From contig JAURVB010013279.1 of the NCBI GenBank assembly GCA_033002965.1, forward strand, positions 52,104 through 116,103: a stretch of DNA of 64,000 nt. The letters run 5' to 3'. A model generated the notes under the pieces. It saw only the letters and a list, made by a program, of their open reading frames with translations, searched no databases and was not told the DNA's origin. Positions 59,319 through 64,000 of the stretch are shown piece by piece. The translations under genes were made by a program, and so were the position numbers. The DNA is from Piper betle. Its lineage: Eukaryota; Streptophyta; Magnoliopsida; Piperales; Piperaceae. Within the stretch, counting starts at the first letter, position 1, and each line of letters begins with the position of its first letter.

Positions 59319-61653
59319 ATGGCGGTCCTCCATGTCTGCAACTGCTCAAGACCTCTTCCTCCATCCCCTCTTCCCACCTCCAACCCCTCAAACCCTCCTC
59401 CTCCCCCTTCTCGTCTTCCTCCCACCCTCTCCATTGCCGCCCCAATCGCTCAACCGAGCTTGTCGACAAGGCACACCACCCTCCTCGTTGACGCCTTCCA
59501 TCATAACCAATCCCTCCGGGCCTTGCTCAGCAAGCTCGAGGCCGAAGGATCCGACCCTGTTCGAATTCTCGAGGATGATGGTGATTGGAGCCGGCACAGC
59601 TTCTGGGCAGTGGTCAAGTATCTCGCTGAGACGTCCAGAATTGATGAACTGCAGCAGGTGTCCAAATTCATTGTTATCTATTCATTTTCTATCTGATAGT
59701 ACTTAATTTTATAGTTTTACACTGTTACAGATTCATTTGTTGATAGTTTTGGTTTGGATGGTTTGTGATTCATGCTGATGTTGAGAGATTGTCAGTTGCT
59801 TACTAGGTGTTTGACCATTGGAATAGTGTAGAGAAGTCTCCAAATTGATCTCCATCCCTCCCTTTTACATATGCTAATGGTTGGTGAAGTTTGTTTTAGA
59901 TGGGTTTGGATTCATTTGTTGGCAGTTTTGCATTTTGGTAGTTTCATGTTGAGAGGTTGCCAGTTGCCTACTAGGTGTTTGATCTTTGAAGGAACATAGA
60001 GAACTCTCCCTCTCCACGTCTCCCTTTTACATGTTTTAGTACTTGCTGAAGATGTTTTAGATTGTTTTGGATTCATTTGTTGGTCGTTTTGTATTTGCTT
60101 GTTTGTTTGTGATAAATGTTTATGTTGAGAGGTCGCTAGTTGCCTGGTTGGTGTTTGGTCATTGGAGGAATATAGAGAAGTCTCCAAATTTATCTCCTTA
60201 TCTCCCTCGTACATGAGATAATAGTTGGTGAAGTTGTTTTAGATTGTTTTTTATTTATTTGTTGGTTGTATTTGGTAGTTTGTGATAAATTTCATGTTCA
60301 GAAATTGTTAGTTGCCCACTAGGTGTTTGATCATTGAAGGAATATAGAGAAGTCTCCATCTCTATCTCTCCCTTTTACCTGTGTTAGTACTTGCCGAAGT
60401 TGTTTTAGATTGGTTTGGATTCATTTGTTGGCTGTTTTGTATTTGCTTGTTTGTTTGTGATAAATTTTTATGTTGAGACCTGATAGGTGTTTGATCATTG
60501 GAGGAATTTAGAGAAGTCGCGAATTAATGAAGCAAACTATGCCAAGATTGTTGATATCTTGTGTACAGCAGGCTGTATAGATGAGGCGGGGTCGGTAGTT
60601 AGTGAGATGATTGGGTACGGTCTTAATCCGTCAGTTGAAACCTACAATTGTATCATTCATGGATTGGCAAAGAGGGGGAAGTTTGATGAAGCCAAATTGT
60701 ATATCAGCATGATGGTGGAAAAAGGTGTGCTTCCAGATTCTGAAACATATGATTGTCTTATTCAAGCTTATGGCGACTTTAGGCTGTATGATGAGATGTG
60801 TAGATGCGTGAAGAAGATGGAAACTCAAGGCTGTTCCGCTGATTATGTTACCTACAATATACTCATCAGGGCTTTTGCTCGTGGAGGTTTACTTGATAAG
60901 ATGGAAGGAATGTATCAATGTCTCCTCTCAAAGAAAATGAGTTTGCAGCCTTCTACATTGACGGTAATGCTTGAGGCTTATGGGGATTATAATTGTGTGG
61001 AAAAAATGGAGAAATTTTATCGAAGAATAATAACATCGAAGGTTCATATCAAAGAGTCCTTAATACGAAAAGTCGCTAAAGTATACATGGATAATTATAA
61101 ATTTTCTGCCTTAGAACAACTGGGTATTGAGACTGCTTCTAGGACTGGGAGAACAAATTTAGTTTGGTACCTTCTTCTTCTTTCCCATTCTTGCCTTCTC
61201 AGTCAAAAAGGCATAATGTCTGTCATCAGAGAAATGGAAATGGCTAGCTTCGATTTGGATGTAACCTGCATGAACATGGTTGCCCTAGCTTATTTAAAGA
61301 TGAAGGATTCACGGAAGCTGCATATGTGGCTTAGTAGGTTTCAATTTAGTCACATCAGACCTGACATAGTTACTGTCGGAATAGCATATGATGCATGTGT
61401 AAGCAGTTTGTGTGAGACAAAATTGTTTGTAGTATGGCAAAGGGCTGGGTTGCTTACCGAGGTGGCACAATTGGCCACTGATTCACTGGTTTTGACAGCC
61501 TTTGGCAAAGGATTTTTCTTGAGAAGTTGTGAAGATCTGTATTCTAAGCTTGACCCCAAACTAAGAGAGAAAAAATTGTGGACATATCAAAATCTCATTG
61601 GACTAGTCTCTCATGGGAGGAAACTTGATTGTAGACAGCTAAGAAACAGTTAA
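59319..61653 (+). CDS. P-type pentatricopeptide repeat protein, probably plastid-targeted (2 exons, 501 aa)
   Basis: Exon 1 is 59319-59657 (113 codons) and exon 2 is 60487-61653 (388 codons plus TAA). The intron is GT-AG in phase 0 (CAGCAG|GTGTCC ... GATAG|GTGTTT). The ATG sits in GGCCATGG, a good context. Residues 1-50 are Ser/Pro/Arg-rich with few acidic residues, like a transit peptide. Exon 2 carries about five tandem PPR motifs between residues 120 and 300, for example ETYNCIIHGLAKRGKFDEAK, ETYDCLIQAYG and VTYNILIRAFARGG. A helical C-terminus follows with no E/DYW domain, so it is P class. Length and layout (501 aa) agree with what I remember of Arabidopsis At4g14190. Such proteins bind specific organellar RNAs. 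The frame is intact. Confidence 0.9.
59658..60486 (+). repeat. PPR intron built from about 170-bp tandem repeats
   Basis: Four diverged copies of a unit of 164-176 bp. Each ends in a relative of the exon-2 start: GTGTTTGACCATTGG at 59807, GTGTTTGATCTTTGAAGG at 59975, GTGTTTGGTCATTGGAGG at 60151 and GTGTTTGATCATTGAAGG at 60323. The true junction is at 60487. Units also share TTTGGATTCATTTGTTGG, ATGTTGAGAGxTxG and CTCCCTTTTACxTG. Confidence 0.88.
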
Positions 61654-63393
61654 CCCTTTTGGGTCTTCAATTTATGGTCTCCTCATGCCTTAAAAATTTT
61701 GTTCCCACTCATATAGAACACTGAATACACAGTTATCTCTTTGATTGCAGAACGAATGTTCTGAGTTATCATCATAATTTCTCTCGGTGCTGTTGTTCTG
61801 TTGCACTAACAGTACTGGTTGTTGGTAACATTTTTCATATTCTTTGGAAGGATGGATCCTTGTGGTAAGCATTTAAAATGAGGGAAAGGCTATGTAATGG
61901 GAAAAAAAGTATTGTGATATAAGGCTGATAATATTTGAAAAGATTTTCTAGCTGACGGTGAAGTTGGAAGGAAGGATGTGTGGAGCAATAATTGGTTTTA
62001 AGTGGAATTCATGAAGAAAGTGCCCAAGAGGAGATCATCTATGTACAATTTCATCGAAACCCAAATTGGAGATTGCTTTTGTCTAGTGATTCAAGATGGA
62101 GGTCGTTGCTTAAAGTGGAAGCTGGGACACCTACAAAGTAGAGAATTGTATCAGCTCCCCATCAAATTAATTTACACAAAACTGCGGTCCCATTCACTTG
62201 TGGTTTTGGTCCTTATTTGTTTGATTGAGTTTCCACTAACAAACTTGGGCAGGGTAGAAAAGAATCAGATTGGACAGCAGTACCGCAAATAAGAGGATAC
62301 TTGTTGGTTGCATTTTCATGTGAGCTTTGGGGTTTAATCTGTTTCTCACATCAAACATGGATGCCTTTACACTTAAAATGGTTTCTAGCTTGACATTGTG
62401 AATGCATTTGGAGTTGCAAATCACTGTTTTATCATATTAAACTCTGTTTTAGTGGTGTCTAGTGTAGTTCTAAACTGAGTTATTATGATCGGCTAAGATG
62501 CAAATTTTACTTTCTTTGAAATTTACTTCTTAGGCTACCTGATTGTCGTACATCTTGGTTTAATATTTTTGGTGTCAATTTGTTATATTTTATTAATCAA
62601 AATATAAAAATTGAATAACCGGAAGCTTTTGAGCATTTCTATTTCACAAATGGGCGTTAGGAAAAAGTTAATCAGGAAAATAAAAATTGCCCATTTCGAC
62701 TCAAGCACAGTGGCTGGGCTATCATCTGACATGTATTTTAGTGCCAAATATCCTCCGGTTAGAGGGGATGTCGGTGATGTTTGGGGGGCATCATGGCACT
62801 TATAAAACCATAAAAATTGCAAAATAGTGTGAAATTTACGAAGCTTTTAAAATTTAATGCACACGCTCACTGTTACCTTTCTTAAATATAAAAAAAATTA
62901 TAATTATGTTAATTTTAATTAAATTTGATACGATAGATGATAAATTAGAGGACCCCGGAAATAAGAACCCCTTCCAATTTCGAGGCGCATGATTCATCGG
63001 AAGCGGCATTCCACGAACACGGCCAAGAGCACGGGCATAAACACACAACGTAGACATGTCTACTATTTGGTAGACGAATACCCAGAAAACCGACTCCCAA
63101 AATGGGGGAATGTTTCGTCTGATTTACACCTTCTCTACCACCTTTTTCACGGTTGAAAAAAGATCCTGCATGGCCCGTCTTTTGATTGTTGGCATTGAAG
63201 ACGTCCAAGTAAAAAGAAGCAAATACCACCAGCATGGTGGTTCTGAAGCCGCAATTAATAATATTCATGTCGTCAACACCACACCACAGACCTCTAGCTC
63301 AGGAGAAGAGACGGACCAGAAAAACCCAAGAACTAAGGTTCAATTTTTTATAATTTATACATGCTTTGTTACCGGTGTTATATTTATGTGTTA

Positions 63394-63397
<4 letters not shown>
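61654..63397. other. 3' flank of the PPR gene and intergenic DNA
   Basis: 61654 to about 62500 should hold the 3' UTR. The 96-codon ORF at 62002-62292 shows no domain. The ORFs at 62945-63268 (minus) and 63110 onward (plus) overlap and are unrecognised. No RNA gene is seen. Confidence 0.45.

Positions 63398-63442
<45 letters not shown>
63398..63442. repeat. (AT)n microsatellite
   Basis: About 22 AT units directly before the double hairpin. Confidence 0.96.
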
Positions 63443-63445
<3 letters not shown>

Positions 63446-63458
63446 AGAATGGTTTTCC

Positions 63459-63530
63459 TGCAGCAGGTGTAGAAAGCGTTTTCTACACCTGTTGCATCTG
63501 GGCCGCTGAATTTCGATCCAGCGGCCCAGA
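63459..63530. repeat. Two abutting inverted repeats (hairpins)
   Basis: Hairpin 1 has arms 63459-63475 (TGCAGCAGGTGTAGAAA) and 63480-63496, with one mismatch and a 4-base loop. Hairpin 2 has arms 63497-63508 (TCTGGGCCGCTG) and 63519-63530, perfect, with a 10-base loop. The two touch without a gap. Confidence 0.9.
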
Positions 63531-63534
63531 TTCA

Positions 63535-64000
63535 CCTTCCTAAACTCCATGCCATTAGCCCACCCGCTTGCCCGTTTGTCACGTCCGACTGCCCAATCGC
63601 CCGGCCATCCACCTGCCCGACCAGCTCCCTCGCCGCCACCTGCCGCCGCGGCCCCCCGCCACCGCCCTCCGTCGCGGCCCTCCGCCACCGCCCTCCGTCG
63701 CGGCCCCCCGGCCGCCCCAAGCTGTCGCGGCTCCCCACCACCGTCCACTGTCGCGGCTGCCCCCCGGGTGTCCCCAACCCTGTCCCCATCCGCCCCAAGC
63801 CGGCCGGACGAGGTCGTCGAAGGAGGCGGAGGGCGGATGGGCGACCTCGCCCAGCCCAAGTCGCCTCGCCCACCCGACAGCTCCCTCATGGCCACTCGCC
63901 GCCGCAGCACCCTTGTGACCGCCCTCTTAGACTTATCTCGCGTATGCCCTTTGTCTCCTGACCTGCACAATGACAGGCTACGGGGAGCCGTGTGATGGGC
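63535..64000. other. GC-rich block of unknown nature at the window edge
   Basis: Strongly C-rich on the + strand with repeated GCCACCGCCCTCCGTCGCGG words (63659, 63682). All frames are open for 100-220 codons on both strands, giving Pro/Arg/Ala-rich readings on + and Gly/Arg-rich ones on -. This pattern is compositional and resembles the GC blocks in the chromovirus LTRs (34830-35450), though a GC-rich 5' exon running off the window is possible. Confidence 0.4.

Noticed and set aside
62002..62292. 96-codon ORF downstream of the PPR gene
   Set aside because: No domain or splice context; most likely 3' UTR or intergenic sequence.
63299..63970. 223-codon minus-strand ORF and overlapping plus-strand ORFs
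   Set aside because: It reads through an (AT)n microsatellite and a hairpin pair; all frames are open because of GC content; no domain is seen.

Overview
This window is plant nuclear DNA, almost certainly from an angiosperm. The evidence is two intron-containing plant-type genes, Ty3/gypsy chromoviruses primed by initiator-Met tRNA, a plant-type LINE, a TRIM array and many AT-type microsatellites. No species can be named from the sequence alone. Host genes take up only a few kb; most of the rest is layered retrotransposon sequence.

Layout. 1-1775 is AT-rich and gene-free. 1776-10497 is an old, stop-ridden chromovirus on the + strand (element 1) with a 2.9-kb 5' LTR and a truncated 3' LTR. 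11400-11844 holds a GC-rich gene fragment that looks like a broken LYR-motif protein. 12871-13204 is an unidentified exon-like piece. 14327-14761 is a truncated LTR. 14762-21463 is a degenerate minus-strand Ty3/gypsy element (element B) with a solo LTR (16617-17852, TSD TAATT) inside its pol. Element B sits in an older minus-strand LINE (pieces at 21464-21565, 22291-22427, 24839-25950). That LINE was also hit by a tandem TRIM array (21566-22290) and by an LTR (22428-24838), which itself carries another solo LTR (22862-24233).

25951-32804 contains a dispersed repeat (called R1 here), a minus-strand chromovirus LTR (from 28641) and a rearranged plus-strand LTR piece (30704-32272). 32810-44386 is the highlight: a full-length 11,577-bp minus-strand Tekay/Del-like chromovirus (element A). 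Its two 3,087-bp LTRs differ by about 1% by eye, it has a perfect TCTTA target duplication, a clear PBS and PPT, a long gag ORF and a 1117-codon pol ORF. Two small compensating frame changes at the gag/protease joint are the only visible lesions. 45312-48199 is a 2,888-bp solo LTR (TSD CATAC) that splits a second R1 copy. 53460-54926 is a decayed LTR.

Host genes. A three-exon minus-strand gene (49527-51046) encodes a 238-aa protein starting MGSCVSV, of the plant-specific Arabidopsis At3g27210-like family. A two-exon plus-strand gene (59319-61653) encodes a 501-aa, probably plastid-targeted, P-type pentatricopeptide repeat protein. Its promoter has a telo-box and site II motifs. Its single intron consists largely of about 170-bp repeats, each carrying a decayed copy of the intron/exon-2 junction. 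The right edge has an AT microsatellite, two abutting perfect or near-perfect hairpins and a GC-rich block open on both strands that I cannot assign.

All alignments, counts and boundaries were made by eye. Family names come from recognising motifs, not from database searches.
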